A stretch of 64,000 bases of DNA from an uncultured Pelagibacteraceae bacterium (GTDB lineage Bacteria; Pseudomonadota; Alphaproteobacteria; Pelagibacterales; Pelagibacteraceae). A program made the translations under genes and the position numbers. The DNA is taken from contig CACJOY010000001.1 in the NCBI GenBank assembly GCA_902595125.1, positions 1 to 64,000 of the forward strand, given 5' to 3'. The notes below the pieces were generated by a model. It saw nothing but the letters and a program-made list of their open reading frames with translations. It did no database searches and was not told where the DNA came from. Shown here in pieces: positions 9,754 through 18,642 of the stretch. Every line of letters starts with the position of its first letter. Position 1 is the first letter of the stretch.

Positions 9754-10455
9754 ATGAAAATTTTATTATTTATAGTTACATATAAAGCATCTTATAGAGT
9801 AAGAAAAGTTATTAATGAAATTCCTTTTAGTTATTTTAAAAAATTTAATTATAAAATTTTAATTAGTGATGATTCTTCTAATGATAATACAATTAAACAC
9901 ATGAATAACATCAAGAAAAAAAATAAAAGGGTTCAATTAAATTTTAATAAAAAAAATATTGGGTATGGTGCTAATATAAAAAAATGCCTCAATTATGCCT
10001 ATCAAAAAAAATATAATTATGCTGCTATGATACATGGAGATAATCAATATAGCTCAAAATATTTAAAACAAATGTTTAGAATTATTTTAAATTCAAACTG
10101 TGCAGCTATAACGGGTTCACGAATGAAAAAAAAAGATAACGCAATAAAAGGTGGCATGCCTATTTATAAGTTTATTGGAAATATTTTTTTAACTAAGGTT
10201 TTTAATTTTTTTAACAATTCAAATTTTACAGATTGTCATACTGGTTACTGGGTATACGATTTAAAGAAAATACAAAAAAAATGGTTAAAAAACTTCGACA
10301 ACGGTTTTTTATTTGATTTAGATATGAGAAAAAAAATCTTAAAAAACAATTATAAAATTAAAGAAATACCTATTGTAACACGTTATGGAAATGAAAGATC
10401 TTCAACCCATTTAAATTATGCAATCAGATTTTTTTTCAAATCTATATTTTCTTAA
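9754..10455 (+). CDS. Glycosyltransferase family 2
   Basis: IVTYKA...ISDDSSNDNT; MIHGDNQY; DCHTGYWVYD. Confidence 0.85.
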   Translation: MKILLFIVTYKASYRVRKVINEIPFSYFKKFNYKILISDDSSNDNTIKHMNNIKKKNKRVQLNFNKKNIGYGANIKKCLNYAYQKKYNYAAMIHGDNQYSSKYLKQMFRIILNSNCAAITGSRMKKKDNAIKGGMPIYKFIGNIFLTKVFNFFNNSNFTDCHTGYWVYDLKKIQKKWLKNFDNGFLFDLDMRKKILKNNYKIKEIPIVTRYGNERSSTHLNYAIRFFFKSIFS

Positions 10456-11593
10456 AATATTTTATTTTTTTACTATTTTTTACAAAAACTATATTTAAAA
10501 CAAAAATTAAAATAATGATAAAATTATTCATATAACCAAGGGAACCGTATGGAAATTCCCAAGGCTGATAATTAAAAATAAAAGATAAAAACCTTAAAAA
10601 ATAAAAAAAATAAAATATCAAGATTAGATTTATTAAGCTTATTAGGTATTGAAAATTCTTTAATGAATAAACTAACAATGGAATTAATAAAACATAATCA
10701 TGTAATTGATGTGGAGTAAAGCAAAGTATACTTAAACATAATAATGATAGTTTTTTTAAATCATCATCAATTTTCTTGATTTTAAAAATGAAATAAAAAT
10801 TTACCAATATAGGCAGAACCAAAGTTATAAACATATTCAATTTCAAATAATCTAATAGGTTAAATAAAGTTACAGGAAAGTGATTTTCTTCAGAATTCCA
10901 ATACAATATTACTCTTAGAGGCTCAAGTATATTGGTTATTAAGTTTGTATTTGTTATATAACAGTAAGAAAGCCAACCAAATATTAATGGCAAGAAACTC
11001 AATAAGATATATCTTAAATTCTTTAAAGACAGAAAATATAAAAATAAACCATAACCAATATTGTATTTAAAGTAAACTATTCCAGATAGAGCAATATTAG
11101 AAAAATTTTTTTTTAAAAAAGGTAATATTAAAAAAATTAATAAAATTAAAGTGTGCTGGCCATAACCAATATGAATTCTAAAAATGGTGCTGCTTAAAAA
11201 TATTGATAATATAAGAAATGTTTTAAAATTATCTAATTTAAATTTTTTACATAAAGCAAACGGAATAATAAACCCAAGGGCGATATTTATTATACTCCAA
11301 AAGAATTTTGCATTTTCCCAACCAAACCATGTAAAAGGAATTAAAGCAACAAATAATCCTTGAGCATAATTTCCATTTTGATCATACATCAGTTTATCGT
11401 CTGGACTATGATCGTGTTTTCCATCTAGAATATATTGATAATGATTTATTCCTTCAGCTACTAGTTTGGCAGGTGAAAAATGAAAATCGAAACTAAGATT
11501 TTGTGCATCTAAAAAAGATTTAGTTATAGAAATTAAAGAGATTAGTCCAAGAATTATAATGATAATTAATTTATATCTATAAATTAATTTCAT
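10442..11593 (-). CDS. Polytopic membrane protein, GT87/DUF2029-like glycosyltransferase
   Basis: Multi-TM; FHFSPAKLVAEGINHYQY region resembles GT87-type mannosyltransferases; located in a glycan block. Confidence 0.65.
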   Translation of the reverse strand: MKLIYRYKLIIIIILGLISLISITKSFLDAQNLSFDFHFSPAKLVAEGINHYQYILDGKHDHSPDDKLMYDQNGNYAQGLFVALIPFTWFGWENAKFFWSIINIALGFIIPFALCKKFKLDNFKTFLILSIFLSSTIFRIHIGYGQHTLILLIFLILPFLKKNFSNIALSGIVYFKYNIGYGLFLYFLSLKNLRYILLSFLPLIFGWLSYCYITNTNLITNILEPLRVILYWNSEENHFPVTLFNLLDYLKLNMFITLVLPILVNFYFIFKIKKIDDDLKKLSLLCLSILCFTPHQLHDYVLLIPLLVYSLKNFQYLISLINLILIFYFFYFLRFLSFIFNYQPWEFPYGSLGYMNNFIIILIFVLNIVFVKNSKKIKYFKKI

Positions 11594-12462
11594 TAATTGA
11601 TTAGTTTTTTTAAATAATTTGAATAATTACAATTTCCATAAAACTTTATTGATTTTTTAATTTCTTTTAACCCAATCCATTTATTTAAATATGCAATTTC
11701 CTCAATGCACGCGATCTTTAATCCTTGTCTATCTTCGATAGCTTGAACAAAAGCAGTAGTTTTATAAAAATCTTCTATTGATCCTGTATCAAGCCAAGCA
11801 CCTCCTCGTCCAATAAAATCAGCACTTAATCTATTACCTCTTTTATAATTATTTAAAAGATCAATGATTTCAACCTCGCCTCTTTTCGAAGGTTTTAGTT
11901 TTTTTGCATAGTCAATAACTTCATTATCAAAAAAATATAATCCAGTTACGGCATAATTGGATACAAACTTTTTAGGCTTTTCAACTATCTTTATAATTTT
12001 ATTTTTTTTATCAATTTTTGCTACACCATAAAGCTCAGGCCTTTGAACATTATGAAGAAGGACTTTAGCTCCAGAACTTAATTTTGCACATTTAAGAAGT
12101 TTCTGCGTAAAATTTTGACCATAAAAAAAATTATCACCTAAGATCATAGCTACATTGTCTTTGCCAATAAATTTTTTTCCTATAACAAATGCATCAGGCA
12201 AACCTCTTGGCTTATCTTGTTCTAAATAAGTGATTTTTAAACCAAGATTTTTACCATTAGGTAATAATTTTTTGTATTGTCCAAGCTGTCCTTTGTTAAC
12301 AATAATTAAAATATCTTTAATCTTAGCTAACATTAATATTGATAAAGGATAAAAGATTAACGGTTTATCATAAATAGGGAGAAGCTGTTTATTAACAGCT
12401 TTAGTTAAAGGACTCATTCTAGTTCCTATCCCACCTGCTAAGATAATTCCCTTTTTAATCAT
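11593..12462 (-). CDS. rfbA: Glucose-1-phosphate thymidylyltransferase
   Basis: KGIILAGGIGTRMSPLTKAVNKQLLPIYDKPLIFYPLSILMLA; VMILGDNFFYG; GRGGAWLDTG. Confidence 0.96.
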   Translation of the reverse strand: MIKKGIILAGGIGTRMSPLTKAVNKQLLPIYDKPLIFYPLSILMLAKIKDILIIVNKGQLGQYKKLLPNGKNLGLKITYLEQDKPRGLPDAFVIGKKFIGKDNVAMILGDNFFYGQNFTQKLLKCAKLSSGAKVLLHNVQRPELYGVAKIDKKNKIIKIVEKPKKFVSNYAVTGLYFFDNEVIDYAKKLKPSKRGEVEIIDLLNNYKRGNRLSADFIGRGGAWLDTGSIEDFYKTTAFVQAIEDRQGLKIACIEEIAYLNKWIGLKEIKKSIKFYGNCNYSNYLKKLIN

Positions 12463-13472
12463 TTTTTGCCCAATCTTTTTATAATATCTTTTTTTGACAA
12501 TGATTTATAGTAACTTTTATTATTATTGTACCAATCAAAAGTTAGTTTTATACCTTTTTTAAAATTTGTTTTTGGATACCATCCTAAATTTTTTTTAATC
12601 TTATTACTGTTAAGAGCATATCTTACGTCATGACCTGGACGATCTTTTACAAAAGTAATTTTTACTTTTTTACCAATTTTAATAATTTGCTTGGACACTG
12701 CTATTAATTTTTTACAAACCTCAAGATTACTTAAATTTTTGTTTGAACCAATATTATAAAATTCGCCAACTTTTCCTTTTTGATAAACCTTAATTAACGC
12801 TTCACAATGATCTTTTACGTAAATCCATTCTCTAGAATTTTTTCCTTTTCCATAAATAGGTAAAGGTTTGTCATTAAGTAAATTATAAATAAGTTTTGGG
12901 ATTAGCTTTTCTGGATGTTGTTTTGGTCCGTAATTATTTGAGCAATTAGTCACAATCGCAGGAATCTTATAAGTTCTAACATATGAACTTACTAAATGAT
13001 CTGATGCAGCTTTACTAGCTGCATATGGTGAGCTTGGTTGATATGGATAACTTTCTGAGGATCGGCCAGTCAATATATCTCCGTACACTTCGTCTGTGGA
13101 AATATGAATAAATCGAGAATTATATTTTTTTGAGTAAATCTTAAAATTTTCTAGTAAATTGTATACACCAATAATGTTACTGTTAATAAAGTTCTCAGGA
13201 TTGTCTATAGATCTATCAACATGAGTCTCTGCAGCTAAATTAAATATACAATTAGGTCTATATTTAAATAAAATTTTTTTTATTTTCTTATCTTTAATAT
13301 CACATTTGATAAATCTATAATTCTTAGAGTTTTTAAATTCTTTAATATTATAGAAATTTGATGAATAAGTGACTTTATCAATATTTAATACTTTGTAATT
13401 TTTTTTTATTAAAAGTTCTATTAGATTACTACCTATAAAACCTAAACCACCCGTAACTATTATTTTTTTCAT
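12459..13472 (-). CDS. rfbB: dTDP-glucose 4,6-dehydratase
   Basis: TGGLGFIGSN; AAETHVDRSIDNP; STDEVYGD; YAASKAASDH; DRPGHDVRYA. Confidence 0.96.
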   Translation of the reverse strand: MKKIIVTGGLGFIGSNLIELLIKKNYKVLNIDKVTYSSNFYNIKEFKNSKNYRFIKCDIKDKKIKKILFKYRPNCIFNLAAETHVDRSIDNPENFINSNIIGVYNLLENFKIYSKKYNSRFIHISTDEVYGDILTGRSSESYPYQPSSPYAASKAASDHLVSSYVRTYKIPAIVTNCSNNYGPKQHPEKLIPKLIYNLLNDKPLPIYGKGKNSREWIYVKDHCEALIKVYQKGKVGEFYNIGSNKNLSNLEVCKKLIAVSKQIIKIGKKVKITFVKDRPGHDVRYALNSNKIKKNLGWYPKTNFKKGIKLTFDWYNNNKSYYKSLSKKDIIKRLGKK

Positions 13473-13531
13473 TGGTTAAATTATTTTTTACATTAGTAAA
13501 AAGTATTAGTATAGTTTAATACTCATATCAT

Positions 13532-14422
13532 ATGTCAATATCTAGGCAAAATTTATCAGTTGTTATAGTAACTTTTAAAAGTAACCAGGTTATACATGAC
13601 TGTATCCAATCGATCTCTGATCAAATTAAAATAATAGTTGTTGATAACTCTAATGATAAAGAATTTAAAGAAAATATAGAAAAAAGATATAAGAATGTAG
13701 AGTGTATTTTATCTCAAATTAATTTAGGGATGGGATCTGGAAATAATTTAGGCCTTAAGCGCGTAAAAACCGACTATGCAATTATCTTAAATCCAGATGT
13801 GATTTTAGAAAAAGACACTATCGAAGAAATTATAAATTGTTCTAACCAGATACAATCATTTGCCGTTTTAGCTCCACTATCGATTGATCCTAAATATCCT
13901 AATTATAAAATAACAAAAATGAAAAACGATAATGATTATAGTTTGCCTTTTAAAGTAGACAGTGTTGATGGTTTTGCAATGGTATTGAATTTAAAAAGAA
14001 TCAATAATATTGAGAATTTTAAAAATCATAATTATTTTGATGAAAATTTTTTTATGTATTTGGAAAACGATGATTTTTGCATGAGATTAATTGAAAAAAA
14101 AGAGAATATATTTATTGTGCCAAAAGCTAAGATAAAACATTTGGGGGCGAGGGCTGTAGATCAAAAATATTTTCATAAAATAGAACTTTCAAGAAACTGG
14201 CATTGGATGTGGTCAAAATTTTATTTTAATAAAAAACATAATGGATTTTTTGCTGCTTTAACTAGAACTTTACCAAATTTTTTTTCAGCAGTTCTTAAAT
14301 TTATATTTTACTTTCTTATAAATAAAAAAACTCAAAAAGAAATTTATTTACATAGAATTTTAGGCTTTAACAATGCATTATTAGGGAAGAAATCTTTTTA
14401 TAGAGCAAGAATAGATTTTTAA
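13532..14422 (+). CDS. Glycosyltransferase family 2 (rhamnosyltransferase-like)
   Basis: VVIVTFKSN; NLGMGSGNNLGLKRVKTDYAIILNPDV; DENFFMYLENDDFCMR. Confidence 0.88.
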   Translation: MSISRQNLSVVIVTFKSNQVIHDCIQSISDQIKIIVVDNSNDKEFKENIEKRYKNVECILSQINLGMGSGNNLGLKRVKTDYAIILNPDVILEKDTIEEIINCSNQIQSFAVLAPLSIDPKYPNYKITKMKNDNDYSLPFKVDSVDGFAMVLNLKRINNIENFKNHNYFDENFFMYLENDDFCMRLIEKKENIFIVPKAKIKHLGARAVDQKYFHKIELSRNWHWMWSKFYFNKKHNGFFAALTRTLPNFFSAVLKFIFYFLINKKTQKEIYLHRILGFNNALLGKKSFYRARIDF

Positions 14423-14946
14423 TGTCCTGGGAATTCAATTAAATTTTCAACAAGATAGTTTTTCTTTAAAAGGTTATCATATCCCCCTAAATCATATAGA
14501 TTAATTACAAAAATAAATGCTGCTACTTTACCTTTTGAAATTTTAATGAGTTTTGCTGCAGCCTCAGCTGTACCTCCTGTTGCAATTAAATCATCAATTA
14601 TTAAAACAGTATCATTTTCATTTACAGAATCTTTATGTATCTCAATTGTTGCAGTTCCATATTCAAGTTCAAAATCTATAGAATGAACTTCAGCAGGCAA
14701 CTTATTTTTTTTTCTAAGCATGATTAGAGGCTTTTTCAAAATATAAGAAACAGCTGAGGCAAATACAAATCCTCTAGATTCTATGGCTGCTATTTTGTTG
14801 AATTCAAATTTCTTTGATTTTTCTACAATTTGATTTATTGTTTCAGAAAATGCTTTTTCATCTTTAATAAGAGTTGTTATATCCCTAAATAGGATGCCTT
14901 CTTTTGGATAATTAGGAATAGACCTAATAAAATCTTTTAAATTCAT
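14419..14946 (-). CDS. apt: Adenine phosphoribosyltransferase
   Basis: IRSIPNYPKEGILFRDITTL; IESRGFVFASA; VLIIDDLIATGGTAEAA. Confidence 0.96.
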   Translation of the reverse strand: MNLKDFIRSIPNYPKEGILFRDITTLIKDEKAFSETINQIVEKSKKFEFNKIAAIESRGFVFASAVSYILKKPLIMLRKKNKLPAEVHSIDFELEYGTATIEIHKDSVNENDTVLIIDDLIATGGTAEAAAKLIKISKGKVAAFIFVINLYDLGGYDNLLKKNYLVENLIEFPGH

Positions 14947-14988
14947 AATAGTTATTTATAAAAGTATAATTAATTAAAATTTTAAAGC

Positions 14989-15861
14989 ATGACAATAAGT
15001 AAATTAGCTATAATTGGTGGGAGTGGCCTTTATGATGTTGAAGAATTTAAAAATAGAGAATTATTAGATTTAAAAACCCCCTGGGGAAAACCATCAGATC
15101 AAATTTTAAAAACAAACTATAATAACAAAGAGGTTTATTTTTTACCAAGGCATGGTAGAGGTCATATTATATCACCTTCTAAAATTAATTTTAGAGCCAA
15201 TATTGATGCATTAAAACAATTAGGTATTACAGACATAGTTTCAGTTTCTGCGGTTGGTTCCTTAAAAGAAGAATTAACACCAGGAAAGTTTGTAATTATA
15301 GATCAATTTATTGACAGAACATTTGCAAGAGAAAAAACATTTTTCGATGAGGAGATTGTCGCGCATGTTTCTATGGCACACCCAACTTCCAATGGTTTGA
15401 TGAATGCTTGTGAAGAGGCAATTAAAAAAGAAAAAATAGATTATCAAAGAAATGGTACATACGTTGTCATGGAAGGACCACAATTTTCAACTTTAGCAGA
15501 ATCGAATTTATATAGATCTTGGAAAGCAGATGTAATTGGCATGACTAATATGCCTGAGGCAAAATTAGCAAGAGAGGCGGAAATTCGATATGCATCTGTT
15601 TCGATGGTAACAGATTTTGATTGTTGGCATCCAGATCATGAAAATGTTGACGTACAACAAGTAATTAAAGTTTTATTGAGTAATGCAGCTAAAGCAAAAA
15701 GTATGATTAAAAATTTAATAGAAAATTTTGAAGATCATATTGATTTAAAAGATCCAACAAATAATTGTTTAGATGTAGCTATCATAACTGCTCCAGAAAA
15801 AAGAACAAAAAAAACTATTAATAAACTAAAAACTATCGCTGGAAGAGTTTTGAATAGATGA
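14989..15861 (+). CDS. mtnP: S-methyl-5'-thioadenosine phosphorylase
   Basis: AIIGGSGLYDVEEF; FLPRHGRGH; YVVMEGPQFSTLAESNLYRSWKADVIGMTNMPEAKLAREAE. Confidence 0.95.
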   Translation: MTISKLAIIGGSGLYDVEEFKNRELLDLKTPWGKPSDQILKTNYNNKEVYFLPRHGRGHIISPSKINFRANIDALKQLGITDIVSVSAVGSLKEELTPGKFVIIDQFIDRTFAREKTFFDEEIVAHVSMAHPTSNGLMNACEEAIKKEKIDYQRNGTYVVMEGPQFSTLAESNLYRSWKADVIGMTNMPEAKLAREAEIRYASVSMVTDFDCWHPDHENVDVQQVIKVLLSNAAKAKSMIKNLIENFEDHIDLKDPTNNCLDVAIITAPEKRTKKTINKLKTIAGRVLNR

Positions 15862-16913
15862 AAAAAATAAATATTATTTATTTATTACCTGAATTTAAGG
15901 GAGCTTCTGGTGGAGGGAAAGTTATTTATAAACATTCAATAATTTTGAATAATTTAAAAAAAAATATCTCATCAGAAGTATTACATTTAAAAAAAAAATT
16001 CTCATACAAATTCAAAACATCTCTATCAAAAAAATTTAAATTTCTAGATGATAAAAAAGCAGGATGGGATGGTACAAAAATGAGAGTTGGCAAAAACTTT
16101 GTTCCAGATAAAAAATGGTTTAAAGAAGAAATTTATAGAAAAACAAATTTTGATTTTGACAGTCAAAAAGACTTTGTAGTAATTCCAGAAATTTGGGCTC
16201 ACTTTGCAGAAGATTTAAAATTTTATAAAAAAAAGATTAATTATGGAATATTTGTTCAAGGTTTTTATCACATGAATTCTAGTAATGAATTTTCAAAGTT
16301 AAAAAAATCTTATGAAAATGCTAGCCTTATTCTTACCGACTCTGTTTATAGTATTAAATATTTAAAGGAAATGTTTCCGCAACAAAAAAACAAAATTATT
16401 AGAGTAAATTTTTCGATTAATATTAAAAATATTAAAATAAAAAAAAAATCAAATATCATTACCTATATGCCAAGAAAATTACCAGCTCATTCAAATTTAC
16501 TAAATTTTTATTTAAAAGATTTACTTCCTAAAAGTTGGAAATTAGTACCTTTAAAAAACATTTCACAAAAAAAATTAATTGACACTCTTGCAAAATCAAA
16601 AATATTTCTCTCTTTTTCAAATTTTGAGGGAATAGGAATACCTCCAATAGAAGCTGCTCTAAGTGGGAATAAAGTTATTGGATATATTGGTGGTGGGGGC
16701 ATGGAGTACTGGAAAAAACCAATATTTACAAAAATTGAAAATGGTGAAATTAGAGATTTCGGTCAAAAAATACTTTTAAATTTATATAAAGATGAGAAAA
16801 TTTGGTTAAAAAAAACTTCCTCTCAAAGACTTAGGCTTGCCTCACAATATTCAAAAAAAAATGAAGTTTTATCTCTAATTAAACTTACTAATAGAATCTC
16901 TAAATTGTTTTAA
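15858..16913 (+). CDS. Glycosyltransferase (GT4-like)
   Basis: FKGASGGGKVIYKH; SLILTDSVYS; IFLSFSNFEGIGIPPIEAALSGNKVIGYIGGGGMEYW. Overlaps the mtnP stop by 4 nt. Confidence 0.75.
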   Translation: MKKINIIYLLPEFKGASGGGKVIYKHSIILNNLKKNISSEVLHLKKKFSYKFKTSLSKKFKFLDDKKAGWDGTKMRVGKNFVPDKKWFKEEIYRKTNFDFDSQKDFVVIPEIWAHFAEDLKFYKKKINYGIFVQGFYHMNSSNEFSKLKKSYENASLILTDSVYSIKYLKEMFPQQKNKIIRVNFSINIKNIKIKKKSNIITYMPRKLPAHSNLLNFYLKDLLPKSWKLVPLKNISQKKLIDTLAKSKIFLSFSNFEGIGIPPIEAALSGNKVIGYIGGGGMEYWKKPIFTKIENGEIRDFGQKILLNLYKDEKIWLKKTSSQRLRLASQYSKKNEVLSLIKLTNRISKLF

Positions 16914-16917
16914 ATAG

Positions 16918-17988
16918 ATGAAAATAGAAGGAAAAGAATATCGTACAATTTGGTCTGAAAATAACATCGTAAAAATTATTGATCAAACAAAACTTCCACA
17001 TCAATTCATTATTAAAGATTTACAAACAGTAAATGATGCAATGAATGCAATTAAAGTTATGGAAGTTAGGGGTGCCCCTTTAATAGGAGCTACAGCAGCT
17101 TATGGAATTGTTTTAGCTATAATTGAAAATAATGACCAAACATTTTTAAAGAAATCTGCAGAAAATTTAATTAGTTCAAGACCAACAGCAATTAATTTAA
17201 AGTGGGCTGTTGATAGAATGATGAATAGATTATCAGGCGTTAATAGCGATAAAATCTTAGAAATAGCTTTTAATGAAGCAAAAGATATATGTGAAGAAGA
17301 TATAAAATTTTGTGAAAATATAGGATTAAATGGACTAAAAATTATTGAAGAAATCTATAATAAAAAAAAAGATACAGTTAATATTCTTACTCATTGTAAT
17401 GCAGGTTGGCTTGCAACAATAAATTGGGGGACTGCAACTTCCCCAATCTATCATGCACACAAAAAAGGAATTCCCGTTCATGTGTGGGCAGATGAAACTA
17501 GACCAAGAAATCAAGGTGCAAATCTTACCTCTTATGAATTAACTGAAGAGGGAATTAAAAACACAATTATTGCAGATAATACAGGTGGCATATTAATGCA
17601 AAGAGGAGAGGTTGATATGTGTATTGTTGGAACAGATAGAACTCTAGCTAATGGAGATGTTTGTAATAAAGTTGGTACTTATCTTAAAGCATTGGCTGCT
17701 CATGATAATAATATTCCTTTTTATGTTGCACTACCAAGTTCAACAATTGATTGGAATATAAAAGATCATAAAGATATTCCAATTGAAGAGAGAAATTCAG
17801 AGGAATTATCTCATGTGGAAGGTTTAGATGAAAAAGGAGATATAAAGAAAATACAAATTTATCCAAAAAAAAGTAAAGCTATGAATTTAGCTTTTGATGT
17901 AACCCCAGCAAAATATGTTACAGGATTAATTACCGAAAAAGGTATATGTGAAGCATCAGAAAAAGGACTTAAAGGATTATTTAAATGA
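16918..17988 (+). CDS. mtnA: S-methyl-5-thioribose-1-phosphate isomerase
   Basis: MEVRGAPLIGATAAYG; LTHCNAGWLAT; ADETRPRNQGANLTSYEL; GTDRTLANGDVCNKVGTY. Confidence 0.95.
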   Translation: MKIEGKEYRTIWSENNIVKIIDQTKLPHQFIIKDLQTVNDAMNAIKVMEVRGAPLIGATAAYGIVLAIIENNDQTFLKKSAENLISSRPTAINLKWAVDRMMNRLSGVNSDKILEIAFNEAKDICEEDIKFCENIGLNGLKIIEEIYNKKKDTVNILTHCNAGWLATINWGTATSPIYHAHKKGIPVHVWADETRPRNQGANLTSYELTEEGIKNTIIADNTGGILMQRGEVDMCIVGTDRTLANGDVCNKVGTYLKALAAHDNNIPFYVALPSSTIDWNIKDHKDIPIEERNSEELSHVEGLDEKGDIKKIQIYPKKSKAMNLAFDVTPAKYVTGLITEKGICEASEKGLKGLFK

Positions 17989-18641
17989 AGAATTTAGATC
18001 AAAGAGATCAAATTATTGAATATTCGTTAAAATTAAATTCTACAAATCTTTCACCTCTTAGATCAGGCAATATATCATTGAGGGGTGTAGAAGATGATAA
18101 AGAGGGATATTTGATTACTCCATCAGGAAAAAAATATGAAACATTAAAACCTGAAGATATTGTTTTTATGGGTTTAAATGAAGAAGAAGAAAAAAAAGAT
18201 TCAACCAACAAACCATCATCTGAATGGAGATTTCATCGAGATATTTACGTAAATAAAAAAGAGGCACATGCCATTGTTCATGCTCATTCTCTACACGCAA
18301 CAGCTGTATCTTCACATGGAAAATCTATTCCACCATTTCATTATATGATTGCTCTTGCAGGAGGAGATGACATTAAATGTGCTGAATATGCTACTTTTGG
18401 AACAGAGGAATTATCTAGAAATGTTATCAAAGCTTTAGAAAATAGATCTGCTTGTTTAATGTCTAATCACGGGCAGGTTGCTTTTGGAAAAAATCTTGAT
18501 GATGCATTTGAACTGGCACAAGAGATAGAAAATATTTGTCATCAATACACTATTGCTTTAAAATTAGGACAACCTAAGATTCTTTCATTTAAAGAAATGA
18601 AAAAAGTTTTAGATAAGGCTAAAAATTATAAAAAAGGGTAA
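17985..18641 (+). CDS. Class II aldolase (L-fuculose-phosphate aldolase/Ald2-like)
   Basis: NISLRG; IVHAHSLHATA; PPFHYMIALAGGDDIKCAEYATFGT; CLMSNHGQVAFGKNLDDAF. Overlaps the mtnA stop by 4 nt. Confidence 0.88.
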   Translation: MKNLDQRDQIIEYSLKLNSTNLSPLRSGNISLRGVEDDKEGYLITPSGKKYETLKPEDIVFMGLNEEEEKKDSTNKPSSEWRFHRDIYVNKKEAHAIVHAHSLHATAVSSHGKSIPPFHYMIALAGGDDIKCAEYATFGTEELSRNVIKALENRSACLMSNHGQVAFGKNLDDAFELAQEIENICHQYTIALKLGQPKILSFKEMKKVLDKAKNYKKG

Positions 18642-18642
18642 G

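Noticed and set aside
9141-14422. Classical integrative genomic island at the tRNA
   Set aside because: No integrase, transposase or duplicated tRNA 3' end was seen; only the position and content are suggestive, so it is reported as a variable cassette hypothesis.
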